The notes under the pieces are model-generated. The model saw only the letters and a list, made by a program, of their open reading frames with translations, ran no database searches and had not been told where the DNA came from. From contig NZ_JAFFOB010000018.1 of NCBI RefSeq assembly GCF_016918935.1, forward strand, positions 276,989 through 340,988: 64,000 nucleotides of DNA, given 5' to 3'. A program made the translations under genes and the position numbers. The stretch is from Roseitranquillus sediminis. Its GTDB lineage: Bacteria > Pseudomonadota > Alphaproteobacteria > Rhodobacterales > Rhodobacteraceae. The stretch's first letter is position 1; the number at the start of each line of letters is the position of its first letter. Shown here piece after piece: positions 1 through 7,791 of the stretch.

Positions 1-287
1 AGCAGCGGCGTTGACGAGAGCACCGACGTGAAATTCGAGATCGTCGGCTCGCGCGGCACCAGAGTCGGCGGCCAGGCGAGCATCTCCTCCGGCGTCTTGA
101 AGGCGTTCGCGATCAGCAGGAGCAGCGGCAGCACCATGAAGAAGCCGAAGAGCAACAGGAACACGTCGATGGCACGGTCGGCCAGCGGCGTCTTCTTCCG
201 CCGGTGCGGCAGGTCGGGCAGCACGCCGCCGGTGCCGGTGGCAGGCGCCTCGACCTTGACGCCGTGTATGTCTGGACGCGACGTCAT
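1..287 (-). CDS. Sugar ABC transporter permease, MalG-like (partial, cut by window start)
   Basis: Inner-membrane permease of a carbohydrate ABC importer. Only the N-terminal 95 or so residues are in the window; the gene runs off the left edge. The ATG at 285-287 overlaps the stop of the upstream permease (ATGA), so the two are translationally coupled. The visible part has a cytoplasmic basic stretch (HRRKK), one long hydrophobic segment, and the start of the periplasmic loop with the motif NAFKTPEEM, which is typical of MalG/UgpE-type permeases. It is the last visible gene of the binding protein-MalF-MalG set. The family is clear from sequence and context. The substrate is inferred to be an amino sugar or its oligomer, from the nagA/nagB-like genes upstream. 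Confidence 0.85.
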   Translation of the reverse strand, partial: MTSRPDIHGVKVEAPATGTGGVLPDLPHRRKKTPLADRAIDVFLLLFGFFMVLPLLLLIANAFKTPEEMLAWPPTLVPREPTISNFTSVLSSTPL

Positions 288-1171
288 GCGCGGCTCCGGC
301 GTTCCCGCAGCAGGCGGAACTGGACCAGGGTGAGCAGGAGAACGATGAGCAGCAGGATCACTGCCTCAGAGGCCGCGTATCCGATGCGGTAGTTGCGGAA
401 GCTGTTCTCGAGCATGTCGAGGACCAGCACCCGCACCTGCCGGCCCGGCGCTCCCTGCGCGTCGGAAGCGAGGACGTAGACCTGCGCATAGACGTTGAAC
501 GACGTGACCAGCGTGATCACCGAGACGTAGAGCGTGATCGGCTTCAACATCGGCACCGAGATGTTCCAGAAGGACTGCAGGCCCGACGCCCCGTCGAGCT
601 TGGCCGCCTCGAAGAGCGAGTTCGGCAGGTTTTTGAACCCGACGAGGTAGATTAGAACGCAGTAGCCCAGCGCCTGCCATGAACAGAGTACGATCACGCA
701 GACCAGCGACAGGACGGGGTCGAAGAGCCAGGCCTTGGGCTCGACCCCGAAGACGGAGAGGAGCGCGTTCAGCGGGCCGAGCTGGGCGTCGAAGATCCAC
801 TTCCACGCCATCGCCGCCGGCACGAGCGAGACGACATGCGGGATGAAGACGGTGGTCTCGTAGAACCCGGCAAAGCGGCTGCGGGTGCGATGGTAGATCA
901 GGGCGGCCAGCGTCATAGACAGCGGCACCGTGATCGCCAGCACGCCGAAGGCGATGATGGAGGTGTTCAGCAGCGCCTCGTGAAACAGGCGGTCCCCCAT
1001 CAACTCGCGAAAGTTCGCGAGGCCGATGAAGGGCTTGGCGACCGAGAGGATGTCCCACTTGTGGACGCTCAGCCGCAGGATCTCGACGATGGGAAAGACC
1101 CGCACATAGGCGAAGATCGCCAGCACGGGCAAAATCGCCACGATCGAGAATAGCCACCGACGACGCTGCAC
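284..1171 (-). CDS. Sugar ABC transporter permease, MalF-like
   Basis: 295-residue inner-membrane permease of a CUT1-type carbohydrate importer. About six hydrophobic segments are visible. The cytoplasmic EAA loop begins near residue 188 (EAAKLDGASG), the coupling site for the ATPase subunit. The N-terminus (QRRRWLFSI) is a normal membrane start. It lies 48 bp downstream of the binding-protein stop, and that gap contains a strong hairpin. Its stop overlaps the start of the MalG-like gene. No ATPase gene is visible here; it could lie left of the window or be supplied in trans by an MsmK/UgpC-type protein. Confidence 0.9.
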   Translation of the reverse strand: MQRRRWLFSIVAILPVLAIFAYVRVFPIVEILRLSVHKWDILSVAKPFIGLANFRELMGDRLFHEALLNTSIIAFGVLAITVPLSMTLAALIYHRTRSRFAGFYETTVFIPHVVSLVPAAMAWKWIFDAQLGPLNALLSVFGVEPKAWLFDPVLSLVCVIVLCSWQALGYCVLIYLVGFKNLPNSLFEAAKLDGASGLQSFWNISVPMLKPITLYVSVITLVTSFNVYAQVYVLASDAQGAPGRQVRVLVLDMLENSFRNYRIGYAASEAVILLLIVLLLTLVQFRLLRERRSRA

Positions 1172-1188
1172 GCTCGCCCCCTCTCGCA

Positions 1189-1212
1189 GTCCCCGGGCCG
1201 TGGCCCGGGGAC
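1189..1212 (-). promoter_or_regulatory. Hairpin between binding-protein and permease genes
   Basis: A perfect 10-bp inverted repeat (arms 1189-1198 and 1203-1212, loop CGTG) starts 7 nt after the stop codon of the sugar-binding-protein gene and ends 17 nt before the permease start. No T-run follows. A 3'-protecting or partial-termination hairpin is inferred, which would keep the binding protein in excess over the permeases. Confidence 0.6.
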
Positions 1213-1219
1213 GCTGATG

Positions 1220-2530
1220 TTACCGCTCGCCGAGGATGCCCTCGCGATCGAGGAGCGCGTTGATCTCGTCGTCCGTCTCCTGGAGGAAGGCGCCGATCGC
1301 CTCGTCGTCGCCCGCGAGCGACGGATCGGCGAAGGCCTGTTCCAGCTTGGATGCCATGCGGGCCATCACCTCTTCGATCGGACCAATGGCCGGCGTGGTG
1401 AAGAAGGCGTAGTCCTCCGGATAGTCCACGAACGCGCCGAAGGCGGGTTTTGCGGCAACGATCTCGGAATAGTCGAGGCCGGCACGGTTCGGCAGCCAGC
1501 CTACATTGTCGAGCAGCCAGAGCAGGTTCTCGGGCTGCTGCGCGGCCAGCGCAAAGTCCCACGCGGCCTGCTCTTCCTCGCCGTCGCCCGAGATGTAGAG
1601 GTTCACTGCCGAGACAATCGATCCTTCCGGCAGCGTTGCGGTGGCGTAGTTCAGGTCCGGCGCCTTTGCGGCGATGTCGCCGATAACCCACGACTCCCGG
1701 ATCAGCATCGCGCTCTGCTCGCGCTCGAACGCCTCGGCGTCGGCCGGCAGGTCGATCGTCACCGTCTCGGTTTCGTAGAGGTTGTGCAGGTACTGCTGCA
1801 GCGCCGCGCGCCCGGCCTCGGTGTTGAGGCGCGAGACCCACTTGCCCTCGGACGTCTCGACCAGTGGGAATTCGCCGTGCTGGAACATGTTGATCCAGAA
1901 CTTCTCGGCGATGCCCGCGCCACCGCCCGACAGGCGCAGCGTCCATCCCGAAACGACCGGGTCGCCCGCCTCGTTCCGCTGCGTCAGCTGCTCGGCGTAG
2001 GTATCGAACTCCTCCATGGTCTGCGGCGGGCCGTCCAGCCCGGCCTCGGCAAGCATGTCGGTGTTGTAGTAGAGCGCGCTCTGGCCGCGGAACAGCGGCA
2101 CGCCGTAGATCTCGCCGTCCCAGGTGACGCCTTCGAGGAAGAACTCGCTGAAGTTCTCTGGGTTGGTGACAAACTCGCTCACCTCGTCGGGTGCCTGGTT
2201 CAGCAGTCCGGCGGCGAGGTAGCGGCTGGCGAGCGCGCTGGCGAGCTCGATCACCTCGGCCGCCTCGCCAGACGTCAGGCCGAGGGCGACGCGGCGCTCG
2301 TGGTCGCGCAGGTTGATTGCCTCCACCGTGACCTCGAGATCAGGGTATTCATCCGCCATCCCCTCGGCCACGTGCTCGTAGAACGGAGCGAGTTCCGGAT
2401 ACCCGCTCCAGACCTGGATCGACTGCGCGCCCGCGTCATCGCTGGCGGCCGTGAGCCCGAGCCCGGACACGGTAGCAAAGAGCGCCGTCTTCCTGAGTGG
2501 CACGGCCAGTCCATTGGCAAGAAACTTCAT
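1220..2530 (-). CDS. Sugar ABC transporter substrate-binding protein (family 1)
   Basis: 436-residue periplasmic solute-binding protein of the MalE/UgpB-like family 1. The ATG at 2530 was chosen because an AGGAGAGG ribosome-binding site lies just upstream and a normal Sec signal peptide follows, with a hydrophobic core and a cut after DAGAQ near residue 36. A longer in-frame start would add a basic, non-signal extension. The mature part has the family features: an early YPELAPFYEH segment, a GEIYGVPLFRGQSALYYNTD segment resembling the hinge region, and aromatic-rich lobes. It heads the transport genes. A GCAACCGGTTGC palindrome lies about 60 bp upstream, so it probably has its own LacI-controlled promoter inside the larger operon. 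The substrate is inferred to be an amino sugar. Confidence 0.9.
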   Translation of the reverse strand: MKFLANGLAVPLRKTALFATVSGLGLTAASDDAGAQSIQVWSGYPELAPFYEHVAEGMADEYPDLEVTVEAINLRDHERRVALGLTSGEAAEVIELASALASRYLAAGLLNQAPDEVSEFVTNPENFSEFFLEGVTWDGEIYGVPLFRGQSALYYNTDMLAEAGLDGPPQTMEEFDTYAEQLTQRNEAGDPVVSGWTLRLSGGGAGIAEKFWINMFQHGEFPLVETSEGKWVSRLNTEAGRAALQQYLHNLYETETVTIDLPADAEAFEREQSAMLIRESWVIGDIAAKAPDLNYATATLPEGSIVSAVNLYISGDGEEEQAAWDFALAAQQPENLLWLLDNVGWLPNRAGLDYSEIVAAKPAFGAFVDYPEDYAFFTTPAIGPIEEVMARMASKLEQAFADPSLAGDDEAIGAFLQETDDEINALLDREGILGER

Positions 2531-2588
2531 CGGGACCTCTCCTGTGTTATAATTTGTTTGAAGGATGCTGGCGGAATTCCGGCCTTTC

Positions 2589-2602
2589 CGCAACCGGTTG
2601 CG
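2589..2602. promoter_or_regulatory. Putative LacI-family operator 1
   Basis: A perfect 14-bp palindrome, CGCAACCGGTTGCG, lies in the 99-bp gap between the ceramidase-like gene and the binding-protein gene. Its 12-bp core recurs exactly at 6655-6666, between the NagB-like gene and the divergent LacI-family regulator. The central CG and dyad form are typical of LacI-family operators. Confidence 0.7.
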
Positions 2603-2629
2603 TAGCCGTCTCTGACCTCGCATCGGGCT

Positions 2630-3925
2630 TCATCCTGCCGTCTCCTTGGAAGCCACCGCTCCGCCGCTCGACAGGAGGTCGAGGGCGGTCGCCGCGAGCC
2701 GCTCGGCCGAGCCTCGCGCAAAGGCGGCTGGCATGCCGATGAAGCGATGCGCCTCTTCGACCTCGTACCCCCCGAAGGAAAACTCGTCCGCGGGCGGGAT
2801 GTAGCCCGGAAAGGAGTCGGCATAGCCGAGCACGAAAGCCGCCGTGTCTCCGCACGCCGCCCGGATGGAAAGACCCGTCTGAGCGAAAATCTCACCCGGC
2901 AACGCGACGATGGGTACGCCGGCCCATCGCAGGGCCGAGACGCGCGCGGTCCAGGAACCCGGAGGAGTGTCGGCGTAGGTCTCGGCCCAGCGGATCCAAT
3001 GCTCCAGCACGACGCGCCGAACCTCGTCGGCGGTCTCGGCTTCGGCCCGCCACTTGCGCGCAAGGTTCGGAAGGTCCGCCTCGCGCCGGGCGAGGTCGAG
3101 GGTGACAAGGGCGTCCAGTGCCTCGGTCGGTCCTTCGGCGGGTCTCTCCGAGGCGGCGAGGGCGGCCTCCGCGATCGCCACACCCGCCTTCTCGGCGGCG
3201 CGAAAGCTGCGGGCGTCGGTCGCGCGAAGCGACAGCGAGTCCTGCGCGCTGTGCCCCGTGTTGGCATCTCCCGCACAGCCGGTGAGGAACAGAGCAACCG
3301 CTTCGGGGTGTGCAGCACGCACCCGCTCGCGGACGTAGTGTGGGTAGTCGGCGGTGATGCGCCGGTTGTCCGGGCCCAGGACCACCGGGTGGCAGGCGTA
3401 TGCGACGATGACCGCCACCACGGTGCCGTCGTCGCTCCGCAGCCGCAGTATCGGCACGGCGCCGTCCACGTCTCCGCCTCGATGCCGGCGATTGCGGGCG
3501 ACGCCGGGGTCGACCCCCTGCCCCACGGTCAGCGTGACAGGCTGCCTTGCGGCACAGGCGCCGTCGAGGGCGGCGACGCAGGCGTCCTCGATCGAACGGA
3601 GGAATTCGGCTTCCGGCTCCGCGCCCAGCCGCCCCTGGACCGAGGCTGGGGCGCCATGCGTGTGTGTCGACGTCACGACGACGTTCGCGTCTGGCAAAGC
3701 GCACCGGGCGCGGATGCGGGCGCTGGTCTCCTCGTGCAGGCCGATCACGTCGACGACCACGATGGCGGTGTCTTCGACCACGACGGCTCGTGCGGCGAGC
3801 GGGTCATGGACGCCGGTCGCGGGCTCGGTGCGGGCGGCGAAGCCGGCGAGGCACAGGCCACGACCCAGCAGCTCGGGCGTAGGCGTGATCTCGACCTCCA
3901 TTGCGCCGGCCACGAGCTTGCTCAT
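2630..3925 (-). CDS. Neutral/alkaline ceramidase N-terminal-domain-like protein
   Basis: 431-residue protein resembling the N-terminal domain of neutral/alkaline non-lysosomal ceramidases. Seen in sequence: the opening strand VEITPTPELLGRG, the metal-site-like THTHGAP near residue 90, NRRHRG in the region where ceramidases have NRS, and a GDAN segment. It is shorter than full neutral ceramidases (about 650-700 residues) and appears to lack their C-terminal immunoglobulin-like domain and a signal peptide, so it is probably cytoplasmic. Its start overlaps the stop of nagA by 4 bp, placing it in the amino-sugar operon. The real substrate is unknown; an amide bond on an N-acylated sugar or glycan is a context-based guess. 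Confidence 0.7.
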   Translation of the reverse strand: MSKLVAGAMEVEITPTPELLGRGLCLAGFAARTEPATGVHDPLAARAVVVEDTAIVVVDVIGLHEETSARIRARCALPDANVVVTSTHTHGAPASVQGRLGAEPEAEFLRSIEDACVAALDGACAARQPVTLTVGQGVDPGVARNRRHRGGDVDGAVPILRLRSDDGTVVAVIVAYACHPVVLGPDNRRITADYPHYVRERVRAAHPEAVALFLTGCAGDANTGHSAQDSLSLRATDARSFRAAEKAGVAIAEAALAASERPAEGPTEALDALVTLDLARREADLPNLARKWRAEAETADEVRRVVLEHWIRWAETYADTPPGSWTARVSALRWAGVPIVALPGEIFAQTGLSIRAACGDTAAFVLGYADSFPGYIPPADEFSFGGYEVEEAHRFIGMPAAFARGSAERLAATALDLLSSGGAVASKETAG

Positions 3926-5058
3926 TGCCGTTGCCCTTTGACCCAGGTTTCCCGAATCTTCAGCGTGCGCGCCCCGGACGACCAGTCAAACAGGATGAGG
4001 TCCGCGGACGCTCCGACCGCGAGGCAGCCGCGATGGCCGACATACCGGCCGGGGTTAACGGTGGCGAGGCTCAGCGCTTGCGCCAGCGTCAGGCCGGCGA
4101 GGTCTGCCGCGATCGCCACGTCCTCGTCGAGCGAACGCGAGGCACCGGCCAGATAGACGGTCCCGGACGTGCCGAGCCAACCGTCCGCGCGCAGCTCCAC
4201 GCGACCGCCGATCGGCTGTTCGTAGAGGCCCGGCGGCATCCCCGCGAGCGCCGCGCTGTCCGAGACGAGGATGCTGCGCGCGAGCCCCTTCGCTCGGATC
4301 ATCGCGGTCAGGACGTCGGCCGGCAGATGGTGACCGTCGGCAATGAAGCTCGCCGAAAGCCTGTCCTCTGCGAGCTGCGTCCAGATCATGTTCGGGTGGC
4401 GCGGCAGCATCGCCGCCGCACCGTTGCCGAGGTGAGTCGAGAACGTCGCGCCGGCGTCCACCGCGGCACGGATCTGCTCGGGCGTCGCATGGGTATGGCC
4501 GAGGGCCACGACGATCCCCTGGTCCGTGACGCCGCGGACGAACTCCGCCGCGCCGTCCCAGTGCGGCGACATGGTGATCATGCTGACCAGCCCGCCGCTG
4601 GCCTCCTGCCAGCGCGCCACCTCGTCGAGGTCGGGCGGGCGGACATGGGCGCGTGGATGGGCACCGCGCGGGCCGTCATCGGGTGAGATCGCCGGCCCCT
4701 CGACATGGACGCCTAGAATCGTATGGGCGACCAGCGCATCTTGCTCGCGCGCGGCGGCGATAGCCTTCAATGCGCGGATCAAGGTCGGTTCGGCGGCGGT
4801 GATCAGCGTGGGGAGGTAGGTCGTGGTGCCCCGTGACCAGAGCAAGCGCGTCAGCCGCGCCACGTCATCGGCCGAAAGCTTATCGCCGGCCAGATCGATC
4901 CCGCTGTGGCCGTTGACCTGAAGGTCGACAAGTCCCGCGGACAGGTAGTTCTTTGGTGCCTCCGCCGTCTCGTTCACCGCGACGATCACGCCGTCCGCGA
5001 CATCGACCGCAAGGCCACGTCCGGTTGCCGGATCGCATCCGAAGAGATGTCCGGTCAA
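3922..5058 (-). CDS. nagA: N-acetylglucosamine-6-phosphate deacetylase
   Basis: 378-residue amidohydrolase that removes acetate from GlcNAc-6-phosphate in the cytoplasm. Metal and catalytic motifs are present in order: HVEGP (metal Glu), GHTHA (His), THLGNGAA (His, where E. coli has THLFNAM) and VSDS (catalytic Asp, usually VTDA). Length matches the family. Start and stop overlap both neighbours by 4 bp, so it is translated within one polycistron with the SIS protein and the ceramidase-like protein. Assignment to NagA over related dihydroorotase-like amidohydrolases rests on HVEGP, the NG-rich THLGNGAA segment and the adjacent NagB-like gene. Confidence 0.88.
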   Translation of the reverse strand: MTGHLFGCDPATGRGLAVDVADGVIVAVNETAEAPKNYLSAGLVDLQVNGHSGIDLAGDKLSADDVARLTRLLWSRGTTTYLPTLITAAEPTLIRALKAIAAAREQDALVAHTILGVHVEGPAISPDDGPRGAHPRAHVRPPDLDEVARWQEASGGLVSMITMSPHWDGAAEFVRGVTDQGIVVALGHTHATPEQIRAAVDAGATFSTHLGNGAAAMLPRHPNMIWTQLAEDRLSASFIADGHHLPADVLTAMIRAKGLARSILVSDSAALAGMPPGLYEQPIGGRVELRADGWLGTSGTVYLAGASRSLDEDVAIAADLAGLTLAQALSLATVNPGRYVGHRGCLAVGASADLILFDWSSGARTLKIRETWVKGQRQ

Positions 5059-5819
5059 AGCCGCGGCACCCTGCCTTGGAAGCGGTCGAGGAAGCGGGCG
5101 TTCGCCTCGTCCCCGCCGGGCGCGTTGCCGCTGCGCCAGACAGGAGACTCGATGCCCCGCGTCTTCAACTCGGCCACCGTCCGGATGACGAGGTTGTTCA
5201 GCGCAAAAGCGTTGGCGAAGGTCGAGACCGCGCCGATCCTTTCGCCTACCCCATCGATCTCCACCAGCGCGTCGCCGACTGGCACCTTGCAGTCGATGGC
5301 GATGTCGACGAGGTCGTGCAGGTTCGCCTTGCTCGGATGCCGGGCCGGGTGATCCGGCGAAGTGCTCTCGGCATGCGAACGGCTGCTGACGCCGATCAGG
5401 AAGACGCCCCGCTCCCGCGCCGTCATCGCCGCATCGATCAGCGCGGCGTTGATACCGTAGGCATTCACGAGGAGGAGGACGTCGCCCTCGCCAAGTCCCT
5501 GGTCGGCGATGACGATCCTCCCGTAGCCCGGCAGCCGCTCCACCTGCATCGAGCGAAGCGCGCCGTTCGACAAGAGCGTTCCTTCGTCCAGGATGGCGCT
5601 GACATGCATCAGGCCGCCGGCACGGAAAAAGATCTCCTGCGCCGCAAGGTTCGAATGCCCGCCGGGACCGTAGACGTGGATCAGACGGTCGGCGGCGATC
5701 TGGTCGGCCAGACGCGATGCCGCTCTGGCCAACGGCTCAGCCTCCTCGTCCCGGATCCGCCGCATCAGCGCAGTGACTTGGTCGAAGTATTCGGCCGATA
5801 GATCCTCGCCGTCACGCAT
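5055..5819 (-). CDS. SIS-domain sugar isomerase-like protein (UPF0309 type)
   Basis: 254-residue cytoplasmic protein with one SIS (phosphosugar-binding) domain, similar to the UPF0309 family. Visible features are an early YGPGGHSNLAAQEIFFRAGG stretch (phosphate-binding turn), the central LLLVNAYGINAALIDAA strand-helix and GVSSRSHAEST, the usual serine-rich phosphate contact. SIS proteins next to nagA/nagB usually act on amino-sugar phosphates as isomerase, deaminase or etherase. The exact reaction cannot be read from sequence. It overlaps nagA by 4 bp and the NagB-like gene by 8 bp. Confidence 0.8.
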   Translation of the reverse strand: MRDGEDLSAEYFDQVTALMRRIRDEEAEPLARAASRLADQIAADRLIHVYGPGGHSNLAAQEIFFRAGGLMHVSAILDEGTLLSNGALRSMQVERLPGYGRIVIADQGLGEGDVLLLVNAYGINAALIDAAMTARERGVFLIGVSSRSHAESTSPDHPARHPSKANLHDLVDIAIDCKVPVGDALVEIDGVGERIGAVSTFANAFALNNLVIRTVAELKTRGIESPVWRSGNAPGGDEANARFLDRFQGRVPRL

Positions 5820-6570
5820 CGGGGTCCGACTCCGGCTCGAGGTAAAGGGTGCAGGCCGGGTGCCGGCGCAAAACCGACGCGGGGCAGTCGCCGGTGATCG
5901 GCCCGTGCAGGGCCGCGTGCGTGGCGGCGCGCTTGGCCTTGGTCGGGACGATGCAGAAGAGCCGCTCGGCGCGCATCATGCATGGCACCGTCAGGGTCAG
6001 CGCCTGGCGCGGCACGTCCTCGATCCGCGCGAAGCACGCGTCGTCGACCTGCTGCTGGCGGCAGGTCCGGTCCAGTTCGACGACCCTGACGTCCAGCGGG
6101 TCATCCAGGTCCGCCGGCGGATCGTTGAAGGCGATGTGACCATTGGTGCCTATACCGAGGCCGATGACGTCGATCGGCGCCTCGTTCAGCAGAGCTGCGT
6201 AGTCCCTTGCCGCACGCTCGGGTTCCGCCCCTGGATCCAGCCGGTGAACGGCCGCGAACGGCTGGCGAGAAAAGACCCGCGGCTCGAGCCAGTTGGCGAA
6301 GCGTTGCGGGGCGTCGGACGGCAGGCCAATGTAGTCGTCCATGTGGAAGGCCGTCACCCGGCTCCAGTCGATGCCCGGTGCGTTCATCAGGGCCTCCAGC
6401 GTATCCTCCTGGCTGGGCGCCGCGGCGAAGACCATCCGGACCGCGGGCTTCGCGGCCAGGCGCTGCCGCAGCTCTGCCGCCATGTCCGCGGCCGCCGTCT
6501 CGGCCATTGCGGCACGGCTGGGGAAGCTGATGATCTCGAGTCGGTCGACCTGGCGCCTCTTCACTTCCAC
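5812..6570 (-). CDS. NagB-like glucosamine-6-phosphate deaminase/isomerase family protein
   Basis: 252-residue member of the NagB/6-phosphogluconolactonase fold, expected to turn GlcN-6-P into fructose-6-P and ammonia. FHMDDYIGL carries the conserved catalytic Asp and GTNGHIAFNDP matches the active-site loop. Compared with E. coli NagB (NDGHIAFNEP), the Asp before Gly-His is Asn and the loop Glu is Asp, so this is a NagB-like subgroup and deaminase activity is not certain. The start is a GTG at 6568-6570 with AGGAG 7 nt upstream. It is the first gene of the leftward operon, and a LacI-type palindrome lies 85 bp upstream. Confidence 0.78.
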   Translation of the reverse strand: MEVKRRQVDRLEIISFPSRAAMAETAAADMAAELRQRLAAKPAVRMVFAAAPSQEDTLEALMNAPGIDWSRVTAFHMDDYIGLPSDAPQRFANWLEPRVFSRQPFAAVHRLDPGAEPERAARDYAALLNEAPIDVIGLGIGTNGHIAFNDPPADLDDPLDVRVVELDRTCRQQQVDDACFARIEDVPRQALTLTVPCMMRAERLFCIVPTKAKRAATHAALHGPITGDCPASVLRRHPACTLYLEPESDPDA

Positions 6571-6653
6571 CGTACCACTCCTGTCCCACCCACCTCGTTG
6601 CCACTGATCCGCAGCCAGAGCGCTGCCTCCGGCGAACGTGGGGAACAGTCTCG

Positions 6654-6667
6654 CGCAACCGGTTGCA
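6654..6667. promoter_or_regulatory. Putative LacI-family operator 2
   Basis: The 12-bp palindrome GCAACCGGTTGC (6655-6666) lies in the 189-bp divergent gap between the NagB-like gene and the LacI-family regulator, about 85-95 bp from each start. It is identical to the core at 2590-2601, so the regulator probably controls both itself and two transcripts of the amino-sugar island. Confidence 0.75.
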
Positions 6668-6759
6668 CGTCAACCCTATGCGGCTCGGCATCAGCCGTCT
6701 GCTTGACGCCCGCCTCGCTTGCGGCGACTGCATGGATGGCTCCGACGAAGGCAAACGGG

Positions 6760-7791
6760 ATGACGAGTCGCGACGACGCTCCACCGGCTCCTCTCCCGCT
6801 CGCTCGCGAGCGGCCGACGATGGCGGACCTGGCCCGGGCCGTCGGCGTCTCCAAATCCACCGTGTCGCGCGCCTTCTCGCGCCCCGACATGTTGAACCCC
6901 GAGACCGTCGACCGGATCGCCGAGGTGGCGGCCCGGATCGGCTACCGGCCGAACCGCGCCGCGCGGGCGCTCAGCACCGGGCGCCACGGCAACATCGGCA
7001 TGGTCGTGCCCGACATCGCCAACCCGTTCTTTCCACCGCTGATCCGCGCGGGTCAGGTCGAGGCCGACCGCTCCGACTTCTGCGTCTTCCTCGGCAACTC
7101 CGACGAGGATCCGGAACAGGAGGACCGGCTCGTCAGCCATTTTCTGAGCCAGGTTTCCGGGCTGCTTCTCATCGCCTCGCGGCTCGACGAGGACCGGATA
7201 CGCGCCTATGCGGACCTTTGCCCGCTGGTGCTCGTCAACCGCGACGTGGCGGGCATCCCGCGGATCCTGATCGACAGCGGCCCGGCCGTCGCCGAAGCCG
7301 TCCGCCACCTCCATTCCCTCGGCCACGAACGCATCATCTACGTGAGCGGACCGCCCAAGTCCTGGTCGGAACAGGAGCGCCGCGCGGCGGCGAAGGCGGA
7401 GGCTGAGCGGCTCGGGATGTCACTCACGGTGGTGCCGGTGACGAAGCCCGCCTACGAGACCGGGCTGGAACTGGCACCGCCCGTGCTGGACAGCGGCGCG
7501 ACCGCCGCTGTCGCCTTCGACGACATCACCGCCCACGGGCTGATGACGGGCCTGTCCCATCGCGGCGTCGCGATCCCGAAAGATTTCTCGCTCGTGGGGT
7601 GCGACGACGTGCTGGGCGCGCGGACCAACCCGCCGATGACGACCGTCACCACCTCCTCGGAAGAAGCCGGCAGGTGCGCCATTGCAATGCTCCTGGCACT
7701 AATCGCGGGGGCGGTCCCGCAGGGGACACTGCGGACGATCTCCACGAGGCTCGTCCTGCGCGGGACGACGGGCCCTGCGCCTCAGCGGTAG
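6760..7791 (+). CDS. LacI-family transcriptional regulator
   Basis: 343-residue repressor-type regulator. An N-terminal helix-turn-helix (residues about 19-65; MADLARAVGVSKSTVSRAF, then hinge sequence GYRPNRAARAL) is followed by a periplasmic-binding-protein-like effector domain starting GNIGMVVPDIANPFF. ATG 6760 was taken as start because it gives a normal short arm before the helix-turn-helix and has a GAAGG-like site upstream; the open frame extends far upstream but across the NagB-like gene. It is divergent from the amino-sugar operon, whose two palindromes fit a LacI-type dimer. The effector is inferred to be an amino-sugar phosphate. The 3' end overlaps the convergent cupin gene by 10 bp. 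Confidence 0.92.
   Translation: MTSRDDAPPAPLPLARERPTMADLARAVGVSKSTVSRAFSRPDMLNPETVDRIAEVAARIGYRPNRAARALSTGRHGNIGMVVPDIANPFFPPLIRAGQVEADRSDFCVFLGNSDEDPEQEDRLVSHFLSQVSGLLLIASRLDEDRIRAYADLCPLVLVNRDVAGIPRILIDSGPAVAEAVRHLHSLGHERIIYVSGPPKSWSEQERRAAAKAEAERLGMSLTVVPVTKPAYETGLELAPPVLDSGATAAVAFDDITAHGLMTGLSHRGVAIPKDFSLVGCDDVLGARTNPPMTTVTTSSEEAGRCAIAMLLALIAGAVPQGTLRTISTRLVLRGTTGPAPQR

Noticed and set aside
366..1946. Long (526-residue) minus-strand open frame across the permease and binding-protein genes
   Set aside because: Arg/Pro/Gly/Ala-rich shadow of the real genes in another frame; the real frames have signal peptides, membrane helices and family motifs. Many similar high-GC shadows across the window were left out.
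2546..2551. TATAAC sequence (minus strand) just before the sugar-binding-protein gene as a -10 box
   Set aside because: A start about 6-10 nt downstream would place the transcript start within the ribosome-binding site, and no matching -35 was seen.
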